Source of the DNA: Oceanobacillus salinisoli
GTDB lineage: Bacteria > Bacillota > Bacilli > Bacillales > Amphibacillaceae
DNA: 57,506 nucleotides
Reading direction: 5' to 3'
NCBI RefSeq assembly: GCF_009733865.1
Contig: NZ_WOFB01000023.1
Span: 1 to 57,506, forward strand
The notes under the pieces are model-generated. The model made no database searches and was not told the DNA's origin. It was given only the letters and a program-made list of their open reading frames with translations. The position numbers and the translations under genes are program-made. Below, piece by piece: positions 24,426 through 32,837 of the stretch (its first letter is position 1; each line of letters opens with the position of its first letter).

Positions 24426-25580
24426 ATGTTAAGACAGGATGTGAGATTGGTGCCAAGGCTAAGAAATATCATTGTTTTATTGCTGATTGCTGGTACACTT
24501 TGGCATTTTTATGGAGAGACGTTCGAGCATTCTGGTTTTCAGGGCGTTATGAATGAAATGCGCACAGATGTGAATGAAATAAGAGAGAATCCAAAGGTCA
24601 TTGCTACCATTGATACAATAAAACAGGAAATTCAATTATTAGCTGGAAGGATGAAAGAGGAGCAAAATGATAATGAACTAGAGGCTGAACCTGCTCCAGA
24701 GAAACCTGAACTGGATGCTCCAGCTGAACAGTCCTTTTCCATTTATAATGTGGAAATTGGGGATGAACGGTCTGAGGTGGAAGCACAGGTAGGCGAACCT
24801 GAGCGCTCCTCCATGAATGAATATGGGGTGGGATGGGTTACGTATCATGAAAACTATCAAAACTTCTTCATGGTTGCATATAATGAAGAAGAAAAAGTCG
24901 CCGGACTATACACCAACCAGGACTTGTTGACTTCTACCCATGGAATCACTTTTGATAGTTCAAGAGAATCTGTACTGAATACGTTAGATGAGCCGCTTAA
25001 AGCCATACGAAAAGGACTCGTCCAATACCAACTGCAAGATGATCAGGAATATAACATGTTTTTAATCGACAACAATTATGTAACAATCTTTTATGATAAA
25101 CATGAAAATAATACTGTCACAGCGATTCAGATTATTAGCGGTGAACTGGAACAGCAAAAGGAAAAATACTTTGCTGAGCCAAGTGAGGAATTAAAAGAAG
25201 GCTTTGAATATCAGTTATTTGATTTAACCAATGCAGCCAGAGTGAACCATGGTCTAAGGGTGTTAACCTGGGAAGAGTCCTTAAGACAGACAGCCCGTAA
25301 CCATAGTCAAGATATGGCTGACAACAATTATTTCAGTCACACGAATCTGGATGGGCAATCGCCATTTGATCGGATGGCAGAAGATGACATTGCCTTCAAA
25401 ATGGCCGGAGAAAACCTTGCAGCAGGACAGCCAAGCAGCATCTTTGCCCATGAAGGATTAATGAACTCCCTCGGTCACCGGGAAAATATATTAAAAACAG
25501 AATTTGAAGGCCTTGCTGTTGGAGTTGCATTTGGCGCAGATAACCAGCCGTTCTACACCGAAAACTTTTTGACAAAGTAA
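24426..25580 (+). CDS. CAP-domain (SCP/PR1-like) membrane-anchored protein, YlbC-like
   Basis: A 384-residue protein with one N-terminal membrane anchor (residues ~12-30), a linker, a CAP-associated domain (~100-245, beginning FSIYNVEIGDERSEVEAQVG) and a C-terminal CAP domain (~255-384). The CAP part shows HSQDMADNNYFSH, PFDRM, AGENLA and LGHRENIL, with the His and Glu that line the CAP cavity. B. subtilis YlbC has the same two-domain plan; function unknown, probably extracellular. The start could also be the TTG/GTG at 24447/24450, which sits better after aggatgtgag. Confidence 0.82.
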   Translation: MLRQDVRLVPRLRNIIVLLLIAGTLWHFYGETFEHSGFQGVMNEMRTDVNEIRENPKVIATIDTIKQEIQLLAGRMKEEQNDNELEAEPAPEKPELDAPAEQSFSIYNVEIGDERSEVEAQVGEPERSSMNEYGVGWVTYHENYQNFFMVAYNEEEKVAGLYTNQDLLTSTHGITFDSSRESVLNTLDEPLKAIRKGLVQYQLQDDQEYNMFLIDNNYVTIFYDKHENNTVTAIQIISGELEQQKEKYFAEPSEELKEGFEYQLFDLTNAARVNHGLRVLTWEESLRQTARNHSQDMADNNYFSHTNLDGQSPFDRMAEDDIAFKMAGENLAAGQPSSIFAHEGLMNSLGHRENILKTEFEGLAVGVAFGADNQPFYTENFLTK

Positions 25581-25591
25581 GTGCCGAAGCA

Positions 25592-25623
25592 GGTGCCTGT
25601 CACTTCCCGAATTTTGTCGAATG
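25592..25623 (+). repeat. REP-like repeat, copy 7
   Basis: aggtgcctgtcacttcccga followed by attttgtcgaat, 12 bases after the CAP-protein stop and just before its terminator, the same position as copy 4 after alaT. Confidence 0.75.
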
Positions 25624-25635
25624 GATTTAGCATAT

Positions 25636-25687
25636 AAAGAAGCCTTCTAATACAGGAACATACTTCCCTATATTAGAAGGCTTCTTT
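25636..25687. terminator. Bidirectional terminator between CAP and Rpn genes
   Basis: Seventeen-base arms aaagaagccttctaata / tattagaaggcttcttt with T-runs on both strands. Confidence 0.85.
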
Positions 25688-25714
25688 AGAATTTCTGTAT
25701 ATTGTTTATGAATT

Positions 25715-26796
25715 TTAGTTTTGTACCTCCTGTTGAAGTTCAATCACTCTTTCTTTTGAAAGTTCGGTTGTTTCTACGACAAAATCAATTTCTTCACCAT
25801 TTGCTAAAAGACGTTTCGCAACTGCTTCCCTTGCCTTTTTATCTCCCTCTTCTCTCCCCTCCTTTATTCCTTTTTCCCTTCCTTCTCTCTCCGCTTCCTG
25901 TGCTCGAAGTTCCGCCTCGCGCTGAGCTGCTTCCTCATCCATAACACGTTTTAAACGTGATTCATAAGCCAGATATTGTTCCTGACTCATACTTAATTCC
26001 TCCCAATGTTGAAAAGCATCACGTAAGGATTTATCCTTCATGGATATTACCTCCAATTCTCTATAAATATCATGGTAAATTTTACTGTTTTTAGTATCAA
26101 CCAAACCAAGCATTAATAGCCATCTTGCCAGAGTGTTATTCCATGGGTTCAGTCTATCCTCTTTCCAATCCTTAATTAGTTTGGGCATTTCTATGAAGTG
26201 AAATTCCATCACGTCTGTTAATTGGAACCTTTCCTCGTCTTCGTACAGGTGATATGTTGTATGAAATCGCTCAGTCTGCTGAAAAAGATTAAAATTAAGA
26301 ATATTCACTGCGATAACCGGCCTTAATTGTTTATACGCCATGCTCCGCTTAAAAGGACCACGATATGCACCGGACCAGTAATATAAAGAACGTTTAATCA
26401 TATCATACTGATTCGTAAACTGAATCTCTACATTAATCCATTCGTCATCAATCGTCACAACTAATAAATCCAGTCTTGATTGTTTATCATCCGCATATTC
26501 TCCACCAGATTCCGTGTTCGCAAAGGAAATATCTTTAATTTGCTTCCTTCCAGTTTTCCGTAAAATAGCGTTCAAAAACACAACGGTAATGTCTTTGTTT
26601 TTCTCATTTCCAAACAGCTGTTTAAAGGCATAATCAATTTCAGATCCATTAGTCTTTCCAGCGGTATTCGTTTAAGTAGCCTGGTTTTCCTATTTTCCTG
26701 TGATTCGTGGTTCGTATAATCTGTGGGCTCTTCTCTTACTGTATAAAGTGCAGTGGATTCGTGAGTATTTTCTCGAGGTAATTTAGTTAACAACAT
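25715..26796 (-). pseudogene. Rpn-family recombination-promoting nuclease/putative transposase, frameshifted
   Basis: A YhgA/Rpn-type PD-(D/E)XK nuclease gene in two frames. From 26796 the frame reads LLKRIPLERLMDLK, then at ~26638-26640 it leaves the coding line; the next frame continues IDYAFKQLFGNEKNKDI and runs to 25715. Restoring one A in the AAA run rejoins them. The nuclease core is visible in SRLDLLVVTID...WINVEIQFTNQ, and the C-terminus is the usual charged GREKGIKEGREEG coiled coil. The intact fragment alone starts at 26581 without its N-terminal motif. Rpn proteins promote RecA-independent recombination in E. coli and turn over fast, so decay is plausible. Confidence 0.8.
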
Positions 26797-26895
26797 TTTA
26801 ACACACATCCCTTATATTTTGTGAGGACTTACTGAGATGCGTTCCCTATATAAAATATATCAGAACCAAAAGGAGGAAACAAGTGTTCCCGTTAG

Positions 26896-27002
26896 ATTGT
26901 TAGAAAAACTCGTATTTTGAACGTTTACTTTTCCTATGCTTAGGACATTAAAATTTTAGCTACGTCTTTTCTAAAATTTTATACTTTCCTGTTAACGTGC
27001 AA
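26896..27002 (+). repeat. AT-rich palindromic repeat, copy 4
   Basis: gttagaaaaactcgtatttt, cctatgcttaggacatt, aaaattttagctacgtct, aaaattttatactttcctg, ttaacgtgc. Fills most of the 345-base gap before trpB; nothing else was recognised there. Confidence 0.6.
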
Positions 27003-27153
27003 TAAAGGGCGGTACTAGTACCTGTTCACTACCTATCCCAGTTTCGCGATAACTGAAATTTCCAAACACAAAATTCTTAAAACATATTAAATTCCTTACA
27101 ATTTTCCTTTATAATATTAACATGACATTACTAGTTTAGGAGCTGAGTTTAGA

Positions 27154-28320
27154 ATGAGTAAAGAAAGTGTAGCTGAGAAAGGTTATTTTGGAGAGTTTGG
27201 GGGAAGCTTTGTACCGGATGAATTGAAGGCAATTTTGAACCATATCGGTGAACAGTTTGATCAATACAAAGATGACCCGGAATTTCTGGAAGAATATCGT
27301 TACTATTTAAAAGAATATGTTGGTCGTGAGAATCCCCTTACATTCGCTAAGAACCTTACAGATAAAATAGGTGGAGCCAAAATTTACTTAAAGCGGGAAG
27401 ATTTGAACCATACAGGGGCACATAAAATCAATAATGCCCTTGGACAAATACTTCTGGCTAAACGCATGGGTGCAAAACGAATTATTGCGGAAACTGGAGC
27501 AGGCCAGCATGGGGTGGCGACTGCAACAGCAGCGGCAATGGTCGGATTGCCTTGCACCATTTATATGGGAAAAGTCGATACCGAAAGACAGGCACTCAAT
27601 GTATTTCGTATGGAACTTCTTGGTGCTGAAGTGGTAGCAGTGGATAAAGGCCGTGGCCGGTTAAAAGAGGCAGTGGATGAAGCGTTTGAAGATTTGGTTA
27701 AAAACCATCAAGATACATTTTATTTAATCGGTTCTGCCGTTGGACCGTACCCATATCCGGGGATCGTTAAATATTTCCAATCTGTGATTAGTGAGGAATC
27801 CAAACGACAAATTGTTGAAAAGGAAGGAAAACTGCCAACCGCTATTGTTGCTTGTGCAGGTGGTGGAAGTAATGCAATTGGGGCATTCGCTAATTACTTG
27901 GAAGACAAAGAAGTTCGCCTTATTGGAGTGGAACCAGCAGAGGCTCCAAGCATCTCAGAAGGAGTTCCGGCTGTTTTTCATGGATACAAATCACTCACCT
28001 TATTCGATGAGAATGGTGAACTGAAACCTACCAATTCCATCGCAGCAGGCCTCGACTACCAAGGGGTTGGACCAGAGCATAGTTACTTGCATTCCACCGG
28101 TAGAGGCGAGTATGTCACAGCAACCGGTCAGGATGCATTAGCAGCATTCCAGGAATTATCGAAAGTGGAAGGAATCATTCCAGCATTGGAAAGCTCCCAT
28201 GCTGTTGCCCATGCTATGAAACTGGCAAAAGAGCTTAATAAAGATGACGTCATTATCGTGAACCTTTCCGGCAGAGGAGATAAGGATGTTAATCAGGTCT
28301 ACGAGATGTTGAATAAGTAA
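27154..28320 (+). CDS. trpB: Tryptophan synthase beta subunit (stand-alone trpB)
   Basis: A 388-residue TrpB1-type enzyme that joins indole and serine to give tryptophan, PLP-dependent. The PLP lysine is in [14 protein letters not shown] near residue 92; GGGSNAIG (~232) holds the phosphate; GAGQHG carries the catalytic-region Glu just before it (AETGAGQHG). The sequence is complete and starts [10 protein letters not shown] with [10 protein letters not shown] soon after. No trpA, trpC or other tryptophan genes flank it and it has its own terminator. It may be a second trpB used for indole salvage, or the main one relocated; the genome elsewhere would tell. Confidence 0.93.
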   Translation: MSKESVAEKGYFGEFGGSFVPDELKAILNHIGEQFDQYKDDPEFLEEYRYYLKEYVGRENPLTFAKNLTDKIGGAKIYLKREDLNHTGAHKINNALGQILLAKRMGAKRIIAETGAGQHGVATATAAAMVGLPCTIYMGKVDTERQALNVFRMELLGAEVVAVDKGRGRLKEAVDEAFEDLVKNHQDTFYLIGSAVGPYPYPGIVKYFQSVISEESKRQIVEKEGKLPTAIVACAGGGSNAIGAFANYLEDKEVRLIGVEPAEAPSISEGVPAVFHGYKSLTLFDENGELKPTNSIAAGLDYQGVGPEHSYLHSTGRGEYVTATGQDALAAFQELSKVEGIIPALESSHAVAHAMKLAKELNKDDVIIVNLSGRGDKDVNQVYEMLNK

Positions 28321-28403
28321 GGTGTTTGGAGCAGGGATATGATGTCCTAACGGTTTTCAGTTTTGGGAGAGAAAAATGCTAATAGCAATATAAATAACAA
28401 GCA

Positions 28404-28434
28404 AAAACGCTCAGATTAAATCTGAGCGTTTTTT
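28404..28434 (+). terminator. Intrinsic terminator after trpB
   Basis: Arms aaaacgctcaga / tctgagcgtttt with ttaacg after. The 5' half recurs as 19 identical bases at 2104-2122. Confidence 0.85.
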
Positions 28435-28467
28435 AACGTGATTATTTACTGTTCTTCTTATTTAACT

Positions 28468-28578
28468 TTATGAACTTATAAATTTAGCTAGTAACTCCTT
28501 AACTTCTTGTAGAGATACCTCTTGTGTAACTATTTCATAGGATCTATCTGGCATAAAAAATCGATTTCGATATTTATG
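28468..28578 (-). pseudogene. C-terminal remnant of an unidentified protein
   Basis: Between two stop codons the minus strand reads ~36 codons that look coding: KYRNRFFMPDRSYEIVT, then QEVSLQEVKELLAKFISS and a stop. There is no start codon at the head of this stretch, and HxlR lies immediately upstream. It appears to be the tail of a lost gene. The family was not recognised. Confidence 0.35.
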
Positions 28579-28609
28579 TTATAAAAAGAAGCCTTTCTGT
28601 CACTAAAAC

Positions 28610-28948
28610 CTAATGATTATTTATATCACTACATGAATTTCCCCACCTTCCAGACCAATTGTCGATCTCTATAAGAATAGATTTTAACGAGTAGCCTGTA
28701 TCTGTCAATGAATACATTATCCGTACAGGAAATTCTGGGATTATTTCTCGATTAACAATTCCCTGTTTCTCTAGCTCTTTTAATTTATCCGACAACACTC
28801 TCCCACTAATGCCCAATGAATTTACAATAGTGCTGAAACGTTTAGGTCCATACATTAAAAAGCAAATTATCTGCACATTCCATCTTGTAGTAAGTAAATC
28901 GATGATATTAAATTGATTATACCTCAACTCAATCTCTTGCATTGACAT
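28610..28948 (-). CDS. HxlR-family transcriptional regulator 1
   Basis: A 112-residue HxlR winged-helix protein (MarR-like fold): DLLTTRWNVQIICFLMYGPKRF then GISGRVLSDKLKELEKQGIVNR, matching the family's recognition helix and wing. Unlike the second HxlR gene of this window, it lacks the conserved N-terminal Cys used by redox-sensing members (YodB, CatR, HypR). It sits downstream of the FMN reductase gene on the same strand but is separated from it by a terminator and two repeats, so it is probably transcribed alone. Target unknown; the LLM cassette is a candidate. Confidence 0.82.
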   Translation of the reverse strand: MSMQEIELRYNQFNIIDLLTTRWNVQIICFLMYGPKRFSTIVNSLGISGRVLSDKLKELEKQGIVNREIIPEFPVRIMYSLTDTGYSLKSILIEIDNWSGRWGNSCSDINNH

Positions 28949-28962
28949 TCACTCCTATTAAC

Positions 28963-29050
28963 ATTAGAAAAGCTCAAGCGCCCTTTTAACGACGTACGGA
29001 GGTGAGGGAAGTCCGCTAGTCACTGGGCGATGGAGCTAGACACCAAAGCG
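28963..29050 (+). repeat. Composite structured repeat, short copy
   Basis: agaaaagctcaagcgccctt, aacgacgtacggaggtgagg, gaagtccgctagtcactggg, cgatggagctagac. It equals the long copy at 24232-24389 minus the 70 bases lying between the two gtacgga direct repeats. Confidence 0.65.
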
Positions 29051-29055
29051 CAAAT

Positions 29056-29136
29056 TTATCTTTCTTATACTTGGTACATTTAAATTTTAACTACGTCGAA
29101 TCCTCTTCGTGCTAAAATTTTATACTTTCCTAACGT
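29056..29136 (+). repeat. AT-rich palindromic repeat, copy 5 (3' half)
   Basis: tttatctttcttatacttgg, tttaaattttaactacgtcg, gctaaaattttatactttcc, taacgtgg. It directly abuts the composite repeat, as if the two travel together. Confidence 0.6.
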
Positions 29137-29150
29137 GGAATCAAAAAGCG

Positions 29151-29179
29151 GCAGGGCTTCCTTCATAGATAAGCCCTGC
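29151..29179 (-). terminator. Terminator after the LLM/FMN-reductase operon
   Basis: Arms gcagggctta / aagccctgc with cgctttttg following on the minus strand. Confidence 0.75.
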
Positions 29180-29242
29180 TACTTATATTAATATTTATAT
29201 TACAGTAATGAAGTTTTTGAACGATTTTATTGAATACTTTAA

Positions 29243-29809
29243 TTAAAAGCCATATTCCGCTTCTTTAGCACGACGAATTTCTTGATAAGTTTCCGTTAAT
29301 ACAACTGTATCCTCTACTAGTCGATCAATACGGAAATGCACGTCATCATTTGTAATTTCTTTTCGATAGAAGTCTTGTTCTTCTATAAATACATACGTCT
29401 GTACAACCTGTGCTTTCATGTAGGACAGGATAGGTTTTAATTGTTGTTCGGCAATTAAATAATGCTTCGGAGAACCGGCAGTAACAATCATCGAAACTAC
29501 TTTATCGACGAATGCTTTTTCTGGAAGCAAATCAAAAACGTTCTTTAATGTAGCTGGGATAGATGCTTGAAATATAGGTGTACCAATAATGATTGCATCT
29601 GCATCCATGATTGTTTTTATGACAAATGCTGTATCTCCCTCATATTCCAAATAATTTCGCCCATCACTAAACTGAACATCGTAATCAGCTAAATCGATTA
29701 AAGAGACCTCTACTTCCGGGTACTTTTCTGCAATAGAGGTTTGGGTGTAATTTATTGCAGTCCTTGTTTTTGTACCAACATTTGACCCTGATAATAATAC
29801 AATCTTCAT
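29243..29809 (-). CDS. NAD(P)H-dependent FMN reductase (SsuE-type flavodoxin fold)
   Basis: A 188-residue flavodoxin-like reductase. The N-terminus VLLSGSNVGTKTRTAINY is the phosphate-binding loop for FMN, and IIIGTPIFQASIPATLKNVFDLL is the family's second flavin-contact region. It would supply reduced FMN to the two luciferase-like monooxygenases encoded just upstream (15-base gap to the nearer one), the standard two-component layout. Ribosome site aggag. It is last in the operon and followed by a terminator. Confidence 0.86.
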   Translation of the reverse strand: MKIVLLSGSNVGTKTRTAINYTQTSIAEKYPEVEVSLIDLADYDVQFSDGRNYLEYEGDTAFVIKTIMDADAIIIGTPIFQASIPATLKNVFDLLPEKAFVDKVVSMIVTAGSPKHYLIAEQQLKPILSYMKAQVVQTYVFIEEQDFYRKEITNDDVHFRIDRLVEDTVVLTETYQEIRRAKEAEYGF

Positions 29810-29823
29810 ATTCTCAACTCCTA

Positions 29824-30879
29824 CTACTTTCTAGTATATTTTTTAATTGCCGGTAGGATTTCCGTTCCGATTAGATCAATATTTTTCTTTAGGTTCTCAA
29901 ACGATACACCACCGAAATCCATTTGAGCAATATATCGTTGATGGCCAAACACTTCATACTGATATAAAATCTTTTCAATGATTTGCTGTGGACTACCGAT
30001 ATTCATAACATTTCTAGTATCTGCTCCTTGAGCGAACTGTTGTTTTGGATACCCCCGACCATTTATTAACTGCATTCCCTGATTAATATGAGGATATGCT
30101 TCTTGTAATGCCTGTTGTGTAGTTTCTGCCGTATAGAAGAATCCCGCAGTCGCAATTGGGAGTTTAGCTGGATTATAGCCTGCTCGCCTTGCAGCCTCAC
30201 GATATGCCTCTACCGATATCTTAAAACTCTGAGCTGGTCCTCCTAAGTTAGCTAGGAACATAGGAACCCCCGCATATCCTGCCTTGATTGCACTTGCAGG
30301 CGGTCCACCTACTGCACGCCATATTGGTAGAGAACCATTCTTGGGACGAGGGATTACCTTAGCATCTCTTAATGGCTTACGGAATTCCCCTTCCCAGTTT
30401 ACAACTTCTTCTTTATTAATCTTCAATAATAATTCAAATTTTTCTTCAAATAATTCTTCATAGTCTCGAAGATCATAACCTAAAAGATCAAATAGACCTA
30501 CCCTTGATGCACGACCAGCAATAATTTCTGTACGACCTTTTGAAATTAAATCTATTGTAGCGAAATCCTCATAGACGCGAACAGGATCAGATGTGCTAAT
30601 TATAGTGGAAGAACTTGCAATTTTTATCTTTTCTGTAGCCTGAGCAATGGCAGCAAGAACTACAGAATGTGCCTGTGTTGTAAAGTAATCTTGATGGCTT
30701 TCCCCTACACTGAAGAAATCAATCCCAGCTTGCTCAGCTAATTTTGCCAACTCAATAATCTCGTGAATTCGTTGTTGTGCCGAAATGCGTTTTCCTGTGT
30801 GTGGATCTGGGATATGATCCCCTAATGTATAAATTCCAAATTCTAATCCTTTACTTGGATCAATGCGATAGTTTTCCAT
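29824..30879 (-). CDS. LLM-class flavin-dependent oxidoreductase 2
   Basis: A luciferase-like monooxygenase, 351 residues, one TIM-barrel domain. The family line LGDHIPDPHTG, VGESHQDYFTTQAHSVVLAA and SSSTIISTSDPVRVYEDFA is clear. It would use FMNH2 from the reductase gene downstream and O2. It is a paralogue of the next gene upstream, with the same start (INP/DP-x-G-x-E-x-G-x-YTLGDH) and the same end region (GHQRYIAQMDFGGVSF), so the pair arose by duplication. Substrate unknown. Confidence 0.88.
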   Translation of the reverse strand: MENYRIDPSKGLEFGIYTLGDHIPDPHTGKRISAQQRIHEIIELAKLAEQAGIDFFSVGESHQDYFTTQAHSVVLAAIAQATEKIKIASSSTIISTSDPVRVYEDFATIDLISKGRTEIIAGRASRVGLFDLLGYDLRDYEELFEEKFELLLKINKEEVVNWEGEFRKPLRDAKVIPRPKNGSLPIWRAVGGPPASAIKAGYAGVPMFLANLGGPAQSFKISVEAYREAARRAGYNPAKLPIATAGFFYTAETTQQALQEAYPHINQGMQLINGRGYPKQQFAQGADTRNVMNIGSPQQIIEKILYQYEVFGHQRYIAQMDFGGVSFENLKKNIDLIGTEILPAIKKYTRK

Positions 30880-30904
30880 AAAACATTACTCCCTTTTTAA
30901 ATAT

Positions 30905-31963
30905 TTAGTTAGTTTTGGTAGCTTTTCTTATAGTTGGTACTACATCAGTTGCAAATAGCTCTATCATCTCTTGGATCTTGTTAAATGGCATACTTCCATG
31001 GTCTATTTGTACGATAAATCGTTGATGGCCAAATAGTTCATACTGATATAGAATCTTTTCGATAATTTGTTGTGGGCTTCCCACCATAATGGCGTTTTTC
31101 TCACTCTTTGCTTCCATGTATCTGTCCTTTGGAAATGGTGTTCCACGTAATTGTTTGAATGTATTATTCAAGTATGGATAATACTCTTTTACTGCAGTTT
31201 GAGAATCCTTGTCCAAATACATCATGGTTGCCAGTGCCACTGGTAGTTTTTCCACATCATGACCTGATTCAGTTGCATGACGCCTGTATGCATCAACCGT
31301 ATGTTTAAATACACTTGATGCTCCATATAAAGCAGCTAAGTGGATTGGCATTCCGACTATCCCCGCTCTAATTGCACTAAAAGGTTTTCCTCCCACCGCC
31401 CGCCAAATAGGTAACTTTCCTGTTAGTGGCTTTGGGAAAATTTCTGCTTCCTTTAAAGGCGGTCGAAATTTACCACTCCATGTAATTTGTCGTTCATGAT
31501 TTAACTTCAGTAGAAGATCAATTTTTTCTTCAAATAATTCTTCAAAGTCTTGCATATCATAACCAAATAGCTCATACACACCATAGCGTGAACCTCGTCC
31601 AGCAACAATTTCCGCACGACCATCGGATAATAAATCCAATGTGGAAAAATCCTCGAATACGCGTACGGGATCATCTGCACTTAATACAGTTGAAGAGCTA
31701 ATTAGTTTTATTTTTTCAGTCGCTGAAGCAATGGCAGCAAGGATTGTAGGAGTTGATGAAGCGATGAAATGCTTCTGATGACTCTCACCAACACCATAAA
31801 CATCAAATCCAGCATCTTCCGCAAGTTTTGCCATGGTAACCATTTCTCTCATCCGACTGTGTTCACTCTGAATTTCTCCAGTTTTTGGATTAGAGACGTG
31901 GTCACCAAGTGTATATAATCCAATTTCCATCCCCCTTGTTGGGTTGATACGAAATTCATTCAT
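30905..31963 (-). CDS. LLM-class flavin-dependent oxidoreductase 1
   Basis: First gene of the flavin cassette, 352 residues, a luciferase-like TIM barrel. Visible are INPTRGMEIGLYTLGDHV, GVGESHQKHF, SSSTVLSADDPVRVFEDF and AVGGKPFSAIRAG. Ribosome site aaaggaga. It is divergent from an HxlR regulator, with a 12-base palindrome in the shared promoter region. Two paralogous oxygenases in a row plus one reductase suggests either a two-step oxidation or a pair of enzymes for related substrates. Neither can be read from sequence. Confidence 0.88.
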   Translation of the reverse strand: MNEFRINPTRGMEIGLYTLGDHVSNPKTGEIQSEHSRMREMVTMAKLAEDAGFDVYGVGESHQKHFIASSTPTILAAIASATEKIKLISSSTVLSADDPVRVFEDFSTLDLLSDGRAEIVAGRGSRYGVYELFGYDMQDFEELFEEKIDLLLKLNHERQITWSGKFRPPLKEAEIFPKPLTGKLPIWRAVGGKPFSAIRAGIVGMPIHLAALYGASSVFKHTVDAYRRHATESGHDVEKLPVALATMMYLDKDSQTAVKEYYPYLNNTFKQLRGTPFPKDRYMEAKSEKNAIMVGSPQQIIEKILYQYELFGHQRFIVQIDHGSMPFNKIQEMIELFATDVVPTIRKATKTN

Positions 31964-32034
31964 ATTTACTTTCTCCTTTCATTTATCCCTCCACAATGCT
32001 ATTATAGGACATATAAATTAAGATAATAAGTACG

Positions 32035-32046
32035 CACTTTAAAGTG
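32035..32046. promoter_or_regulatory. Candidate HxlR operator in the divergent promoter region
   Basis: CACTTTAAAGTG, a perfect 12-base palindrome, 36 bases before the HxlR start and 71 before the LLM operon. TATAGT, a likely -10 box for HxlR, overlaps its right flank, and TATAAT for the operon lies to its left. Confidence 0.5.
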
Positions 32047-32082
32047 GTATAGTACACAAAATGATACTATGGAGGAGATAAA

Positions 32083-32421
32083 ATGGAAAAGATACCAGAA
32101 TATTGTAAAGTAGAGGATGCCTTAGGAATATTAGTGGGGAAATGGAAGCCAATTATATTATTGCATTTACTACAAAAAGGTACTCTGCGCTTTAATGAGT
32201 TAAGGCGCATAATGCCTGAAATCACACAAAAGATGTTAACTAAGCAATTAAGGGAACTAGAGGATGAAGATATTATTGATCGAGTTGTATACCCTCAAGT
32301 TCCTCCTAAAGTAGAGTACTCTATCACCAAATATGGACAAACATTAGAACCAATTTTAGAAGCAATGCATGAATGGGGAATGAATCATACCATGCATAAA
32401 ATGAAGCAAAAAAATATGTGA
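32083..32421 (+). CDS. HxlR-family transcriptional regulator 2 (divergent from the LLM operon)
   Basis: A 112-residue HxlR protein: EYCKVEDALGILVGKWKPIILLHLL at the N-terminus, RIMPEITQKMLTKQLRELE as the recognition region, and the wing VPPKVEYSITKYG. Cys8 sits at the place of the sensory Cys in the quinone/diamide-sensing YodB/CatR branch, so it may sense electrophiles and derepress the flavin oxygenase cassette. Ribosome site atggagg. It is divergent from the cassette and has its own terminator. Redox sensing is inference from the single Cys. Confidence 0.85.
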   Translation: MEKIPEYCKVEDALGILVGKWKPIILLHLLQKGTLRFNELRRIMPEITQKMLTKQLRELEDEDIIDRVVYPQVPPKVEYSITKYGQTLEPILEAMHEWGMNHTMHKMKQKNM

Positions 32422-32493
32422 AAAAGCTAAGGCTGACTACCTTCTTGTTTAATTATTGCTACCCAGTTAGCTCAATAAGAACTCCATATATAA

Positions 32494-32536
32494 ACAAGCT
32501 AATTCCACAAATCAGAATTAGCTTGTCCCTTTTATC
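32494..32536 (+). terminator. Intrinsic terminator after HxlR 2
   Basis: Arms acaagctaattc / gaattagcttgt with cccttttatc after. Confidence 0.85.
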
Positions 32537-32572
32537 TCTTACAATTCAAATTCTTTAATAACAGCTTTTCTT

Positions 32573-32701
32573 TTACTTCATTTCGTTTAATGTATCCGAC
32601 TTCCCGTCACTATTGTTGTTCGATTTGTGGTTCAACTTACCGGCCACAGTCTTATTGTCACTCGTGTTACCCTCCAATTTCAAACCCACCTTTTGGTTCA
32701 C
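32573..32701 (-). CDS. Doubtful 42-aa hydrophilic ORF
   Basis: A GTG-initiated frame rich in Asn, Lys, Ser and Gly, ending NSDGKSDTLNEMK. The region is more GC-balanced than the surrounding spacer and has coding-like composition, but there is no good ribosome site, no family match and an upstream stop. The opposite strand is also open with Cys pairs (CCSICG, YCHSC), so strand is uncertain. Listed for completeness of the 416-base gap 32422-32837. Confidence 0.15.
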   Translation of the reverse strand: MNQKVGLKLEGNTSDNKTVAGKLNHKSNNNSDGKSDTLNEMK

Positions 32702-32795
32702 GTTTTCGTTGGAACACCCTTCCTTTCTGTTTGCTTAATCTCTTCTTCACTTTTATCAACATCAGTCAGTTAAATCTTTTTATACTTTTTATAAA

Positions 32796-32825
32796 AAGCC
32801 TCCAGAATTAAATTCCAGAGGCTTT
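32796..32825. terminator. Terminator at the 3' end of the defence island
   Basis: Arms aagcctccagaatt / aattccagaggctt with tttttat on the minus strand, 13 bases after the DUF2357 gene stop. Confidence 0.8.
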
Positions 32826-32837
32826 AATAAATAACTA

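Noticed and set aside
32590..32811. 73-codon plus-strand frame with paired Cys, zinc-ribbon-like
   Set aside because: No ribosome site, the tail is hydrophobic low-complexity sequence, and it runs into a terminator; the opposite strand looks equally coding-like.
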